64,000 nt of DNA from Osedax fenrisi (GCA_964019155.1 OZ025242.1:27099118-27163117); one strand, 5' to 3'; shown: positions 27,655-41,800, counted from the stretch's first letter. Notes: generated from the letters alone by a model not told the origin. Numbers and translations: made by a program.

Positions 27655-28335
27655 TTTATGATGACAAACATTGTTAATTTTGCTTCCGACTTTAATGGTA
27701 ATTAATTTATATATAATTCTTATAATAATAATAGTGATCATTTCTATAACAATACTAAATATAGTATTCCTATGTATTCCTATCATTAATTTATGAATAA
27801 TCCTAAAATTGACCTAAATACAATGATTTAAATTCTATAAATATTTATTTTTGTGAAGGTATTTCTATTATACATATAAATGCACGAAGTTTAGTAAAGA
27901 ATTACGATGATAAAACATTATTATTAGATTCTTGTAGTTTTAAATTTAACATTATTGTTATAACTGAAACATGGTTGCATAATTTCAATAAAAACTTATA
28001 TAACATTAACAAATATAATTGCACACATGTAATTCGAAAAAATAAATATATACAAAATCTAAATATAGGTGGTTTTTCTATATAAATATATAATAACATT
28101 TACATTTTAAAACATTAGATAATTTAACTTATTCAATGCCAGATTTTTTAGACATATTTAGGATATCGATGTTTATAAATAATATACATACTATAATAAG
28201 TGGTATATATAAATCTCCTAATTCTGATATTAAACGTTTAGTGATTTTATTTATAATAATTTTAGTGAGTTTTAAGTCACAGATGATTTATTTTTAGTTG
28301 GTGATTTTAATGTTAATATTTTAATTTAAAATAGT
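27655..28335 (+). pseudogene. LINE endonuclease-domain fragment
   Basis: Plus-strand codons show the hallmarks of an APE-type LINE endonuclease: HINARSLVKNY near 27882, IVITETWL near 27956, SGIYKSPNSDIK near 28199 and, in another frame, LVGDFNVNI near 28300. These pieces are in more than one frame and contain stops, so it is a relic. It carries no RT. It separates the upstream flank of B from another cluster fragment beginning near 28376. Confidence 0.7.
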
Positions 28336-28375
28336 AATAATGATTATTTCATTGATACCATTTTCAGTATGGTTA

Positions 28376-29351
28376 GTCATGTTTATCGGGTATGCTTTAT
28401 TTAAATGTATAACTATTCCAGTATATATATTGTTATTTTAAGGACTATTAATACAAATGAATGATCTATATGGCGAACATATGAGATTTATATTTTAAAG
28501 TATGGAATAGTTTTGAAATACGTAAATTATTAAATATTTTTTTTTGTATTTTGTATATTATATTTAGAACTATATAAAAATAAATATTATTGTTAGATCA
28601 TATGCTTTAGCTATCCTATACAATTCTTAATATTAGTATATTTATAATATACATATTACTTATGTATATTAATACATATAAATAATTAATAGTATGTTAG
28701 CATATATTATATATTTATTATAATATACAAACTGATAAATTATATCCATTATCATTATCCTAATTTAACATTAATTACCAAAGAAACGTATAATAAAATA
28801 TTAATTAATAAATAAATATTACAGAATAAATCATTGATGAAAAGAGAAATGGATATTTGAAATTAATATAATTTTATTTATTATATTTTACATATTATAA
28901 TACATTATTATCTGCAATGAAATCTATTAATAATATTATGATTTAAACAAATATTAATAAATATGTATAATTTTAATATATATTATAATTTATTATAAAA
29001 ATTTAATTTTATATTAAATATATGATACATATTCATTGAATTATATTATATATTAAATCAATACATCGAAATTATGAAAATTGTTGAATTATAATAAATA
29101 TATATATAATAATATTTGTTGATTATTTTTATTTTAAAATTATATATTTTGTATATAAAATGACAAATTTAAATATATAATTCGCAAATTCGAAAATATA
29201 TTTGTACATTAATTCTAAATCAAATATTTAATTATATTAACTTATATTATATGTAATTATATTAACTGTATACATAGCAATAAGAACATAACAATATAAT
29301 TTCTATAACCGTCATCAATAATAATACAGTTTGTAATATTATATTAAGTAG

Positions 29352-29410
<59 letters not shown>

Positions 29411-30376
29411 CTATCTATTTGTATAGTAACGTATCTATACAATAGAAAATTATTTATTTTACAATTATGTATTTAATTTATAAAACTATAATTCAATATA
29501 ATTTGTGAATATATATAATTATTAAAAATAATCATTATCTATTTTACACATTATAATTATTTGTTTATGTTAATACAAAATATCATTTCATTGTATATAT
29601 AAACCATTGCATATTAATTATGTTTAATATTGAACTCCCATAAAATAATTAAGTATTAAAAATAAATATATAATTAAATAATAATAAATAATGTAAATAT
29701 TTGTATGCAATATAATATTCTAAATATAGCAGACACGTACAATAGAAGAAAAAATAATTATAGATGACGTAAGACAACAGCCTAATTTAAATAATTATCA
29801 AGTATATATACTATAGTAAATGTTATCATCATCTGAAAAAACAAAGAGAGCTATGGTATCAAAGTTATAAGTTCACGAAAGATAATACAATTATGTGTTG
29901 ACTTATTATTATACCGTATATTAGACGTTATGAGTTAGACATTATTTACGGACACATATTCAGCTGAATGTCATTTAAGTAGCTACAATTGTAGCTCTCG
30001 TCTCACCACTAGAACATTTCAGTTCAGGCGAGAACTTATATTTGTCAATATGAATATAATCACATTCAAAATAGCCTAACATATATTATTATCATTCACT
30101 GCTAATACATAACTTCGCAACGGTAAATATAACAATAATTGAATGTATAATAACAGTAGATTATCTGAGGTAGTGTGCAATTAGTGATAGATAATAATGT
30201 AGGCGTAATGTTAAGCACTACGCCTATAGTGATATTATATTTATAAATAATCTTTTATGTGTGTGTATTGGCTCACTCTAGATGTAATGCAGATAAAAAC
30301 ATGAATATATTAAAACTAAATCAATCCAAACCAAATCAAACTAAAACAAACCAGGGAAACTAACACAAACCCAAAA

Positions 30377-30419
<43 letters not shown>

Positions 30420-30569
30420 ATGACTAATGTAAATGTATCATCTATACACTATTATTCTCAATTAATGTTAAATTTACCGTGATTAAGTTTCTTTAATACT
30501 ACCCATATTTACAATTGATATTCCTTGAATATATAGTCATACGAACACAATGTATTCAGCGCGCACACA
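28376..30569. repeat. Extra inverted copy of the gene B downstream flank
   Basis: About 2.1 kb matching 21.7-23.95 kb in inverted orientation, from GTTTATCGGGTATGCTTT (mirrored near 23935) to the GTGAGCCA/GATGTAATGCAGATAA block near 30270. It begins just outside the position where exon 4 would lie, so no exon is included. A 50-bp (TA)n lies at 29358-29407. No gene is seen. Confidence 0.7.
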
Positions 30570-30654
30570 CACTGTTAGAAATAAATGGTATAACATTGAT
30601 TAAAAAATGGTATAACCCCGTGGCGCCCTGGTATACCATTTACGGTATAACTAA

Positions 30655-31205
30655 TTAAAAAAGTTATACCATATTTTATAAAAAGTTATACCATATTTGA
30701 TATAAATTTATACCATAGTTTATACCATATATTATATAAAGTTATACCATATTTTATAAAAAGTTATACCATATTTGATATAAAATTATACCATAATTTA
30801 TACCATATATTATATAAAGTTATACCATATTTTATAAAAAGTTATACCATATTTGATATAAAGTTATACCATAATTTATAACATATATTATATAAAGTTA
30901 TACCATATTTTATAAAAAGTTATACCATATTTGATATAAAGTTATACCATCATTTATTAAAATTTATACCATATATTATATAAAGTTATACCATAATTTA
31001 TAAAAAGTTATACCATATTTGATATAAAGTTATACCATAATTTATTAAAATTTATACCATATATTATATAAAGTTATACCATAATTTATTAAAAGTTATA
31101 CTATATTTTATTTAAAGTTATACCATAATTTATTAAAATGTATATTATATAAAGTTATATCATAATTTATTAAAAGTTATACTATATTTTATTTAAATTT
31201 ATATC
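30655..31205. repeat. Tandem 22-bp AGTTATACCATATTTTATAA array
   Basis: Roughly 25 tandem units of about 22 bp (AGTTATACCATATTTTATAA and AGTTATACCATATTTGATAT variants) organised into a higher-order unit of about 120 bp. In CACTA elements such subterminal arrays bind the element's transposase. That role is inferred here. Confidence 0.85.
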
Positions 31206-31467
31206 AGTGTTTATAATAACTTACTATTCTATATTATTAATTTATATATGGAATCGACATTTATAATGATAATTTATTTTCTAAAAACCACATATTTTGG
31301 TGTAATAATATTGTTTATTAACAGATACATTTTTAAATAAATAACGTGATACAAAATTACATAAACAATTAATGTTTGTAGGACATGTTACGTGAAACAA
31401 ATAAAATTAACAATACCACTTAATAAAATACGAAATAAATTATTTTGAACGAAAACCAAACAATTAT

Positions 31468-32425
31468 CGACACACATAATAAGCATCCTCTTTTCTGATA
31501 TATGCATATATCCATGTATCCATGGAGTCATTATTTCCTGCAATTAAAATTCAAATATTTATATAAGTTATATATATATATATATATATATATAGTAGGT
31601 ATGTACCTATACTAGAGTATGAATAATAATATTGTATATTATATAATAGTATAAATATGTATCTTATAAGAAACTTTATACAGTTAATATCATATATGAT
31701 AATACTATATAAAGTATACTTTATAATTGTATACTTTATATACGTTAGAATTGTAATTAGAAAAATCCAATATATTTTATTAATTACTGCAGTTATATAT
31801 ATAATAGAGTATACTATACTTTTGAATTAGCATACGAAAAATCATAAAATAACTATAATATTAAATCTATAGTTATTAAGTAATTATTAAGTAACCTTAT
31901 CTTTATTTTCATTGTAAATTCATTTTTCAATAATTCGCAAACTCCCATCATAAAATATATGATTGCCGCATCTATTTTAGGAAATATTATATTATATATA
32001 TAATTATACACTTTATAATCTATATTTGATTAAGGAAAGAAGGATATTTATAATATGTGTACAACAGTTAACATTATTTATATATACCTATTAGTAATAT
32101 TGTTTAAATTTAATTACATTGTGAACTAAAAATAAAATAAATAATTGACCATATATGGATATATAGTATACTATCCATGGACTAATAAAATATAATTGCA
32201 TATTTATTTTATATAGATATTTAACTAATGTTATTAATTAGATAACTAAATTACCTGTTTGATCAGTTTGCGTAGTAGCGATACCTAGTACATCAATATA
32301 TGCGTCTATATATTTGTGTATATACGTTATATGCTTTATCATCCCCATCAACTCACTATTCCTCTCCGGCAGTTTTTCTAATATTTTAAATGAAATTTGA
32401 AATTCTGCAAATAATTCTACAGTTT
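31468..32425 (-). CDS. Possible two-exon small gene inside the CACTG element
   Basis: Low-confidence gene model. A 157-nt exon (about 32425-32269) starts after ATATGCAG and encodes ETVELFAEFQISFKILEK and a later stretch ending ATTQTDQTG. It ends at CAG|GTAATTTAG in phase 1. A second exon (about 31541 to 31468) starts after TTTTAATTGCAG, in the matching phase, and encodes NNDSMDTWIYAYIRKEDAYY then a stop. The upstream frame extends to an ATG at 32447, so translation may start there. No domain is recognised. It could be a remnant of a transposon gene or chance. Confidence 0.25.
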
Positions 32426-33784
32426 CCTGCATATTAATATATAGCATATAGTTATCATGACTTTATAATATATATAATTGTAATAAAGTGAATGTTCTAA
32501 TACAGTTTATTAATCAAAGTAAAGACCTGTTGAACATAATAATAATATAAAATAATAATTATTATTATAATAATAATAGTACCTACCCAATGAGATGCAA
32601 ACCGAAGAATGAGGCAATCTCACCGAGTGGAATTTATTCTATAGACAAATAACGAAATATACTTTACAGACGATAACAATATAAAATACCAGAAAAATAA
32701 ACATTTACATGGCTATGGCTATAGACATATATGCATTTAACACAGAGCGAGACACCGAAATCTAGTTTAAAGTTTTATATAGATATATCGATTTCTGTTA
32801 CGTAATGCTAAATGCATTTAAATGTATATTACATTAATCGATATACCTATCTACAACTTTGACTTTATAACATATATATATATATATAATTATATAATTA
32901 TATTCTAACAATTTAATTATATATTATAAATAATATATAAATATATTATAAAATTATATATTATATAAACTTTTATATTATTATATATAATATGATATAA
33001 TTTGTATATATATATATATATATATAATGTAGTATAAATACCTTATGTATATTGTAATGTGTTGAAAAATAGATGCTTCTCATGTTGAGTGTAGAGTGGA
33101 AATAGAATATGTTAATAAATAAAATGGAATTATTTATATATATATATACATATACTCGAATAATTATAAGTATTTGTATATGAAATATAGGAAATATGTA
33201 TATGTATACATATTTCCCTATGGGGAATCTATATAGTTTCTGAAAACCAGTTTAATTGCAATTAGAAGCAATACATGCTATGTCTATAATAATTTAACAC
33301 AACAATAAGTAAACTGTTATATTAAGGATATTATGAAGGATACTATTATGAATTATATTCTTATACATTTTATTTTCAATCAAATATAAACTTAATTTTA
33401 AAATGTTATGGTATAACTGGTATTTCCATATAGTATACCATATAATTCATAAAGTTATACCATTATATTTAATAGCTAATGGTATAACTACAAATTACAA
33501 ATGTTATACCATATAATTCGTAATCTTATAAAAATAAAAATAAAAATAAAAATCCTACCATTTAAATTAAGCTATATGGTATAATTAAAAAAAACAGATG
33601 TTATACTATATAATTTGTGATCTTATACCATTTCAATTAATCTATATGGTATAACTAAAAAAATCAAATGTTATACCATATAATATGTGATCTTATACCA
33701 TTTAACGTAATTGTATGGTATAACTCGTATTTCCATATGTTATACCATATATTTCATAATGTTATACCCTTATTTTTAACAGTG

Positions 33785-34729
33785 CATAAGCCCGCCAACG
33801 ATATCAATATTTTTTATTCATTTATTCATTTATTGCCTTCTTAGAGTAACTTAATGTGTATTTAGTACTACTATAATGAAGTATACTGGAGATAATTCTA
33901 TATTATTATAACTTGCATTATTATTTTATTAAAACGGTTAATTATATTTAACATAATTTTTGGTTCAGGTTGATAACTATCATTAATTATAATTAAGTAA
34001 AATTTCTTCTCGTCATCTACCATAATTGACCATATAAAGTATGATTATTAAATATGTGTTTATATAGTATTACGTGGTATACTATTAGTTATAGTAGAAT
34101 GGCATAGTGTATTGGTATAGTAATACGGCATATATGTGTATTATATTTAGTATAGTAGTATGTTGCAAATTACTATATTTTACAGTAGCCTATTCATAAT
34201 AAAAGTTTTATGTATCATTTGTGCATGTAAAGTAGATTTTATGAATATGAACAACATATAAATGTAATACAGTCTTGGTTATTTTTTCAATAACTTAAAT
34301 TCAAAAATAATATTTAGACAAATTTATAAAATAACCTAATTTGATATTAAGATATAAATAATAATTACAAATATAATATAATATTTCTTAAATAGTTACC
34401 GATAATAGTATTTCCAGTATTTATTATATGAAATGAACACATGTAAAAGTCTGTCGCAGAAACTTATCTATCAGATCAAAATGGGGACAAAAGAAGGCGA
34501 TGGATATGATCGAAAAGATATATTTTAATGTGTAAACCTCTAATATTATGATGTTTTTATAGTTATTATTTATAAATAAGTTTTACATGTAGTTATAACA
34601 ATTATGTATAATAATATATACAGTAAGCTAGTACATACATTAAACATGTACACATCCATAAGATGGAATAGAACAGACATATCTATTGAAGTATATAATA
34701 TACATATAACATATTATAATTGATTAATA
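33785..34729. other. AT-rich spacer, nothing recognised
   Basis: No reading frame, repeat array or element end is visible between the CACTG element and the next terminal arm. Confidence 0.6.
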
Positions 34730-35045
34730 CCCAGTAAGTAAAGTAATCAACGATCGTAATCAGATTACAATCGAACAAGTAATCAGATTACAATCATGGG
34801 GCTATGTATTGATTACGATCACTTATCATCGTTCGATTACGATCAGTGATTACGATTTGATTACGATCACTTATCATCGTTCGATTACGATCATTGATTA
34901 CGGTTTGATTACGATCACTTATCATCGTTCGATTATGATCATTGATTACGGTTTGATTACGATCACTTATCATCGTTCGATTACGATCAGTGATTACGGT
35001 TTGATTACGATCACTTATCATCGTTCGATTACAATATTAAACTAA
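34730..35045. repeat. Left terminal arm with 57-58-bp GATTACGATC minisatellite
   Basis: It starts with CCCAGTAAGTAAAGTAATCA, the exact inverse of 44006-44025. Immediately inside are four to five tandem units containing TTGATTACGATCACTTATCA and TCGTTCGATTACGATCA. Both strands are open through the array, giving repeat-only translations. I read it as the end of a large non-autonomous DNA element whose other end is at 44025. Confidence 0.75.
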
Positions 35046-35814
35046 CTGACTTAACATGAATAACAAATAAGGATAACACAAGTTTTTTATATAAGTGATT
35101 ATTTATTACTGTTATGTTCTTGAGGCGTTATTTAGGTAATTTGCTATCTTGGACAAAATAATTTATCCTCAAGCCGATATTTATGATGTAACACTTCTGT
35201 ATGATAATAAAAAATATAATTAGTTCAAAATTATATATTTGTTATCTCAATTCAGATTATTATTATATTGAGAAAATACTTATTCAAATTCTAATATCCA
35301 AAAAACCTAGCAAAAATACAAAACACACACAATAATTTTTGCCAACCAAGTGTAAAATATATATATTATAGATCTGTTTATATTTAATTAGCAACAATTA
35401 AGAAAACAGCCGTACGGATTTACAAAATTTAAATGGCTACTAATTCTCTAGGATAGTAGTATTGTCATTGTTCGGAAGAATTTTTCCACCGCTACACCTA
35501 TAATAATTACGTAAAACTGTCCTTTTAGAGCTATTTTCGACATATCGGGATATCTTTAGATTATAGAAAAACATGTTTCACACATAAAATGTATGCGAAT
35601 GTGAGGTGTATAGTAAAAATGTAATTATATTTACTTTACTTTAATTAAGGCATTCGTAAATGGTGATAACGTTTATGTTTTCGCTATATTTTACTAAGTT
35701 TTAAATTTGTATAAACACTTAAATTTAAGTGTATGTTATAAATAAATAAATTGTTTCCAGTTATTAAATCTTTTTTTACATCTACGTTCCTTACGATCCC
35801 ACTAAAAGTATAAT
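35046..35814. other. AT-rich segment, probable Helitron interior
   Basis: No coding sequence. It leads into the hairpin-bearing 3' Helitron-like terminus at 35815-35845 and may belong to that element. Confidence 0.4.
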
Positions 35815-35866
35815 ACCCGGGCAACGCCGGGTCGTAGTTATCTAATCTACTATATAAAAGTAAGTC
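35815..35866 (+). mobile_element. Head-to-tail junction of Helitron-like ends
   Basis: A GC-rich hairpin (ACCCGGGCAACGCCGGGT) is followed about 12 nt later by CTAA, then directly by TCTACTATATAAAAGTAAG. A short hairpin ahead of CTRR is the usual Helitron 3' end and TC is the usual 5' end. This looks like one Helitron finishing and another starting at 35846. No Rep/helicase gene is present, so both are non-autonomous or partial. Confidence 0.55.
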
Positions 35867-36186
35867 TATTTTCTAAATTTGTTGCTTAGCCCAGCAAATA
35901 ATATATTCGACGCTTTTGGACACCATGCGCCTAAAAGTTCCGGAATTAATTCGTCGCTTTGATGACAATTTTCACCCAAAGGTGTCGAATTGTTCTATTG
36001 TACTTTAGACACCGTTGTGCCCAAAAGTATTGAATTTGCGCATAAAAGTTATTATACTTTGGGCCCAAAACTTCTATTATATTATTTACAGGAAACTATT
36101 TATAGCTTTATATCTATATATAGATGATCTATGTATATATTCTTAAGTATTTATAAATAAAGCATATAGGTTATATATAAATATAT

Positions 36187-36188
<2 letters not shown>

Positions 36189-36241
<53 letters not shown>
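36189..36241. repeat. (TA)n microsatellite
   Basis: An uninterrupted TA run of about 53 bp. The surrounding 35.9-36.7 kb is otherwise AT-rich, apart from a short GC-richer stretch at 35880-36070 with CCAAAAGT-type words resembling those at 42900-42970. Confidence 0.8.
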
Positions 36242-36248
<7 letters not shown>

Positions 36249-36739
36249 TTATACAATTTATATGTTATATATATGCAATTATTATTTAATATTAATCCAT
36301 ATAAAAGTATATGATTACTATAATTAAAGTAAGAACATAAATGGTTATGTTATTATCTTTCAAATATTGGACCAATGCTTTGGAAACAATTAAATTGAAA
36401 TAAACCTAGCCTACTATATATACTATTAATAGTTTTAACATATATATATATATTATATATTATTGAAAAAGTATACATGTATGTAATCACACTCGAATGT
36501 GTACAGAGTTTAAATATGATAAATTATTATTATAAATTGTGATATACATTATATATTGTGATATGATTATTTTAGGCCAAATGAGGAGGACAACCCAATA
36601 AACGATTTTACACTTTATTTGGGGGAAAACAATTACACTACTTAATAACACGCATTAAAAAAACACTTCTACTTATATTTAAGTGATCAATAATGTAATA
36701 ATAGTTATATGGATAATAATAATTGCATCCAGCAAAGCT

Positions 36740-37936
36740 GAGTAACGTTTAAACACATCTGAACGCATGCAGCGTCGACCGAAAATATAATGTCGCAATG
36801 TAAAAGTCATGATGACTACATTTTCACATTATATTCCTTCAGGCGGAATATTTATTCCACATTCTATTAAATACTAAATATAATATAAGGTTGCATATGG
36901 AATCATGCTACTAGCATATATCTAATGAGGGCTTCACGGAGATTCTATGATAATCACGAAGGAAGCACAGACTTATATTGTCATCTCTAAGGCTCAACAT
37001 CATTGATTATCATGGACTGATGTAGTCATCTTGAAGGCAACACGTTACTGGATATCATGGACTGCTGTGGATTGAGTGATTTTTATTTTAGTAAATATAT
37101 ATATATATATGGATATAGCATATATAGCACATGGATATATATATATATATATATATAGCAGATGATATTGCATATTAAGTGAAGGTATCAAAGAAGCCTA
37201 AGAGATGCTCACTCGAGTCGAAAAATCAGCTAAACGAGTAGGACTAAGCATGAATACATGGAAAACGAAATATATGAGTTACAATACTAATCAACAGTTT
37301 GAAATCAAAGCTATAGATAGGTCAAATCTGAAAAGCGTTGAAGACTTCAAGTACCTAGGGGCATGGATAGACAGCAGTGCAAAAGATTTGATCAGAAAAG
37401 CGCTTGCTTGGAGAACATGTTATCAAATGAGGAATATCTGATAATCAACTCTTAGTAGGAAACTAAAACTCAGACTCATGAATAACACAGTTGAATCGGT
37501 TCTGCTGTACGGATGTGAGACTTGGACCCTAGCAAAAACACCACTCAAACAACTTGATGGTATATACACTCGAATTCTACTAATGATATTAAACGTAGAG
37601 ATGATGAAGTTGTTTCGGATCTAGTTCTTTGGGAACTAACTTATGGAACTAGAAGACGGGGAAGGCCACCAGAAAACACATCAGGAATCTGGAGCGCGAA
37701 ACTGGTATACCGGTGAGCGAGATGAGAGTAGCTATTATTAACCGTGCTGTTTGGAGAACTTTTACTGTCCCGAAATCAATAATCCCGAAATAAGAATATA
37801 ATAATATATAGTTAATATAGTATAAATATTTGCTAACGTAGTTGTTATCTCGAAGGTGAAAGTATATGGACTGTTGTGGTTCATCTTGAAGACGCGATTA
37901 AATAATAATCATGGGCTGCTGTTGTCATCTAAATGG

Positions 37937-38004
<68 letters not shown>

Positions 38005-39340
38005 AATATAAATATATAAATAAGGTTATAAGTAAACTTATATATTTAATATAAATTAATAGATTTGTGTATAGTTTTTTATACATATGTATATGTATTA
38101 GCTCTCATTATAATCTGATTGCATTAGCATGAGAGTGGCTTTCAAGATAATAAAATAACAACAATATATACAAATGAATCATAACTGATGAACATATGAC
38201 CACTTCTTTACTTACTAAATGACACTGACATGCTAGCTTATACGATGAATATATATTTTATGTGTTATAACATTATAACGCTTCGTCAGGTTGACTGTGC
38301 ATTGTAGCCTTTGATTTCGAAATACGTATTCCGTTACTAACAACCTATATCCACTTATATAGTTACATATAAATGTCTATAATGAAACTTACGTCAAGCT
38401 TTCCAATAAAATATGCTAACTAAATACAAAATTGTACCTACAATATTAGTAATTTATAAGATTAAATTTTACATACAATATAATGTCCAAATATAAAAAT
38501 GTCTCATTACATTATTTCAGGCGGAATATTTATTCCACAATCTATTAAATACACAATATAATATAAGATTGCATATGGAATAATACTACTATTATGCATG
38601 ATGGAAATGCTGGATAGTACCTTGATCAGTCAGCATCTATGAGGGCTTCACTTAGATTCTATAGTCATCACGATGGCGTCACAGACTTCTATTGTTATCT
38701 CTAAGGCACCACGTCATTGATTATCACAGAAAGTTATTGTCATCTTGAAGGCGACACAGCACTAGATATCATCGACTGCTGTGGATTATTGAGTTTATAT
38801 TTAATTAAATATAGTTATATACTTATAAATATTTACTAACGTTATTGTCATCTTGAAGGAGAAAGGTTGATTTTGTCACCTCAAATGCGACACGTCACTG
38901 AATATCACAGACTGCTGTTGATGTATTGATTTTTGGTTTAAGCAAATATATAGTTGAAAGTATAATTATTTGCTAACATTATTGTTATCTCGAAGAAGAA
39001 ATTTTACGGAAAGATATTGTCATCTCTAAGCTGGTATCATAGAAGGCGGACACGGGCTTCTGTGTTAATATCGAAGGTGTTACGTCACTGAATATCATGG
39101 ACTGCTGTTGAATGATTTAATTTTTTAAGCAAATATATCTATATACAACTATAGTCGAAATATATAGTAGAAATAGTCGTAAGTATAAAGTTGTAATATT
39201 TTCTAACGTATTTGTTATCTCAAAGGCGAAAGTATATAGACTGCTTATGTTCATCTTGAAGGTGTCTTGTCAATGATAAGTAAGGACTGCTTTTCAAATC
39301 TAGATGGATGTATGATATATACAAATAAGATTATAAGTCA
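36740..39340. repeat. Complex repeat region (GACTGCTGT units)
   Basis: Related segments recur, for example TTCAGGCGGAATATTTATTC at 36839 and 38517, and many variants of ATCATGGACTGCTGT with TCTTGAAGGCGA and TTATCTCGAAGG. They appear to be two or more diverged copies of one unit of about 1.7 kb plus internal short repeats. The unit is interrupted by the LINE fragment at 37.15-37.8 kb. No gene apart from that fragment. Confidence 0.6.
37150..37795 (+). pseudogene. LINE reverse-transcriptase C-terminal fragment
   Basis: Starts with ADDIAY (remnant of the catalytic box) and continues through SVEDFKYLGAWIDSSAKD, RKALAWRTCYQM and, after a stop at 37441, SVLLYGCETWTLAK and QLDGIYTRILLMILNV. Further on, RRGRPP and MRVAIINRAVWRTF remain in shifted frames. 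This is the thumb and C-terminal region of a LINE reverse transcriptase common in invertebrates. Stops and frameshifts make it a pseudogene, unrelated to the LINE at 11.4-13.5 kb. Confidence 0.8.
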
Positions 39341-40078
39341 ACTTATATATTTAATATAAATTAATTGGTTTGCATTATAGTTTAGAGTTTTGGATATATA
39401 TCTATATGTATAGATATGGTTATAATCTGATTGAATTAACGTGAGAGTAGCTTTGAAAGTAATAAAAAACAACAATATATATATATATATATATATAATA
39501 TATATGAATGAAATAACTGATGAAAATATGACCACTTCTGTAATTACTAAATGACACTGTAGCCGTTGATTTTAAAATGCGGGTTTTATTTCTAATAACT
39601 TATATTCACATATGTTTTTAAACAGAACATAAGTCAAGCTATCAAATAAAATAAGATAGCCAAATACAAAATGTTAACTACATTATTTTATTATTGAATA
39701 AGTAATTTATAAAATCATATAATCACTACCAATATACTAGCTCTAGCCATAAAATAGTCATACCCACATCATCCACACTGAAATCATAGGCTACATTGCT
39801 CAAATAAATATAAAATATACTATATTTCATTTTGTTATAAACAAGGTCATAAGAATATGCATTGTGTAATATAAATTTACAGACTGTAAACACAAATATA
39901 CAGTGGGTAATATACATTTTTTAGTAATTTTAATATTTCGTCATATGAATATATTATTAAATTAATTATACCTATATAATATAGAAGATTAAAAAGGATT
40001 TTAGCACAAATATGTATGATAAAATATATAAACATATTTAATATTTAATATTTGTACTACAAATTATCAATAAATTAT

Positions 40079-40113
<35 letters not shown>

Positions 40114-41050
40114 ATAGATAGTCTATGCGATAATACAACATATCTATTTACTTTAGTAATATAATACTATATTATATAATCACTATATAATTTAAAAGTG
40201 TATTACATATGGATTCCAATGATCTCGTACGAAGTGATATCGTCAAGATTGGTGTTATAAATGTTAATTAAATAATTATTTATAGATGGTAGAATAGATA
40301 TTGAACACAAAATAATCAAACCAAAATATTCCAAACGAGATCACTGGTTACCTTGAATATTATATAGTATATAATATAGGTTACTTAATATTAATATTTT
40401 TAAAAAGTAATCAATTATATATGGTATCCTAGTAATATTGGTAAATATTAAAAATCGAATCGTGTGCTCTAAATAACAAAAGTTACGGTTTAAAATAGAT
40501 CGTGAAATTTGGTATACATTTTATATTATCATAATTATTATACTTTCAAAGTAACTTTGATAGTGTAAACATATATATTTATAAATATAGTATAATCATT
40601 ATACTAATTAATGAATTAATTCATAAGTATATTATAATGAATAAAATATAATAAACAAATTACTAGAATATATATTTCTACTATTAAATATATTATATTA
40701 TTATAATATTTATATGAAAGGAATAATAATTATGAACATATAAAATATATACGTAATTTAGTGGTCTATTTAGAACAGTCTCTTTCGTTATTTAAAGCTC
40801 TCACGTGATTCTATTTTTAAATATCTACGTCTACAATTATGATAACACAAGTTTAACTTGTTTAACAAGTTCAAGTTTAAGTTATACATGTATAACTTAA
40901 TTAATTTTATTATAAAGAATTAAATATACAGTATATGATATACATAAATAAACACAATTATTGACTATATATAGTATATATTATAATAGGGTATATAATA
41001 TAATCATTAGGATCAAACGAAATATATGTCCACCGGTCAATTTAACTGAC
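39341..41050. other. AT-rich DNA, no feature recognised
   Basis: Contains (TA)n tracts at about 39478-39496 and 40081-40112, and an imperfect palindrome with AAGTTTAACTTGTTTAACAA near 40849. The reading frames are short, AT-driven and unsupported. Confidence 0.6.
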
Positions 41051-41109
41051 AGTGTTAAAGTTTAACAGTCAATATTTGTTTATAATATAACTTATATTAA
41101 ACGAAAAAA

Positions 41110-41251
41110 TATAAGGTCATAACTATGCTGAATATATAATATGGCCTCTGTATATGTTGAATACTAATGACAGGGTCAAATATATAATACCCAACGGGTA
41201 TTACCCGTTGCGGGAGTTGACATGCTCGAGCGCTTATGATATGTTTGTAAA

Positions 41252-41301
<50 letters not shown>

Positions 41302-41800
41302 TTATACATATACTATATGATATACATTGTATATCTATTTATATATTGAATATTATATTCAATATAATATTCCACTGTAATTTAGTAATAATAGCGTATT
41401 TAAGGGCGCCAGTTATGGTGTTTTACATGGTGAACATAGGAGATGTATGATTTACTAAAAGCACAACAACTAATAATATACAAATTTATTATTTATTAAT
41501 AATATACAAATTTGTATTCATATCTATTTATATATATTCCAATGTAATTTAGTAATAATAGCGTATTTAATAATATTATATTAAATATACAAGTATATTT
41601 CTTGAATTATGTTATCGTTTGCACTCGAGCATGTCAACTCCCGCAACGCGTATTATTATTATAATAATTATAATTATTAATAATTATAGATTTGACCCTG
41701 TCATTAGTAATCAAAATAGTCGGAGGCCTTATTTAATATAATATTATATAATATGATATTATATATAATATATAGTTCATAACTATTGGTCCAGCGTTCA
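41110..41800. repeat. Inverted repeat of about 690 bp
   Basis: Arms at about 41110-41250 and 41620-41800 mirror each other: GGCCTCTGTATATG...ACTAATGACAGGGTC against GACCCTGTCATTAGT...GGAGGCC, and GTTGCGGGAGTTGACATGCT against AGCATGTCAACTCCCGCAAC. The loop holds a (TA)n tract at 41257-41296. It may be a MITE or a recombination product. Exact ends and a target duplication are not clear. Confidence 0.65.

Larger units (their letters stand above)
30570..33784. mobile_element. CACTG-ended TIR element with GTTATACC subterminal repeats
   Basis: Left end CACTGTTAGAAATAAATGGT and right end (inverted) CACTGTTAAAAATAAGGGTA, both continuing to ATAAC. CA flanks both sides. About 40 GTTATACC/GGTATAAC words cluster at 30600-31200 and again at 33400-33770. 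CACTR termini, a 2-3 bp target duplication and dense subterminal repeats are hallmarks of CACTA/EnSpm elements, so I assign it there tentatively. No transposase is seen. A small two-exon gene candidate lies inside on the minus strand. Confidence 0.7.

Noticed and set aside
30655..31205. CRISPR-like array
   Set aside because: Units are contiguous 22-bp tandem repeats without unique spacers, in a eukaryotic TIR element.
34794..35045. Overlapping repeat proteins on both strands (ISDRNQT and ITYHRSI units)
   Set aside because: Both are read-throughs of the GATTACGATC minisatellite.
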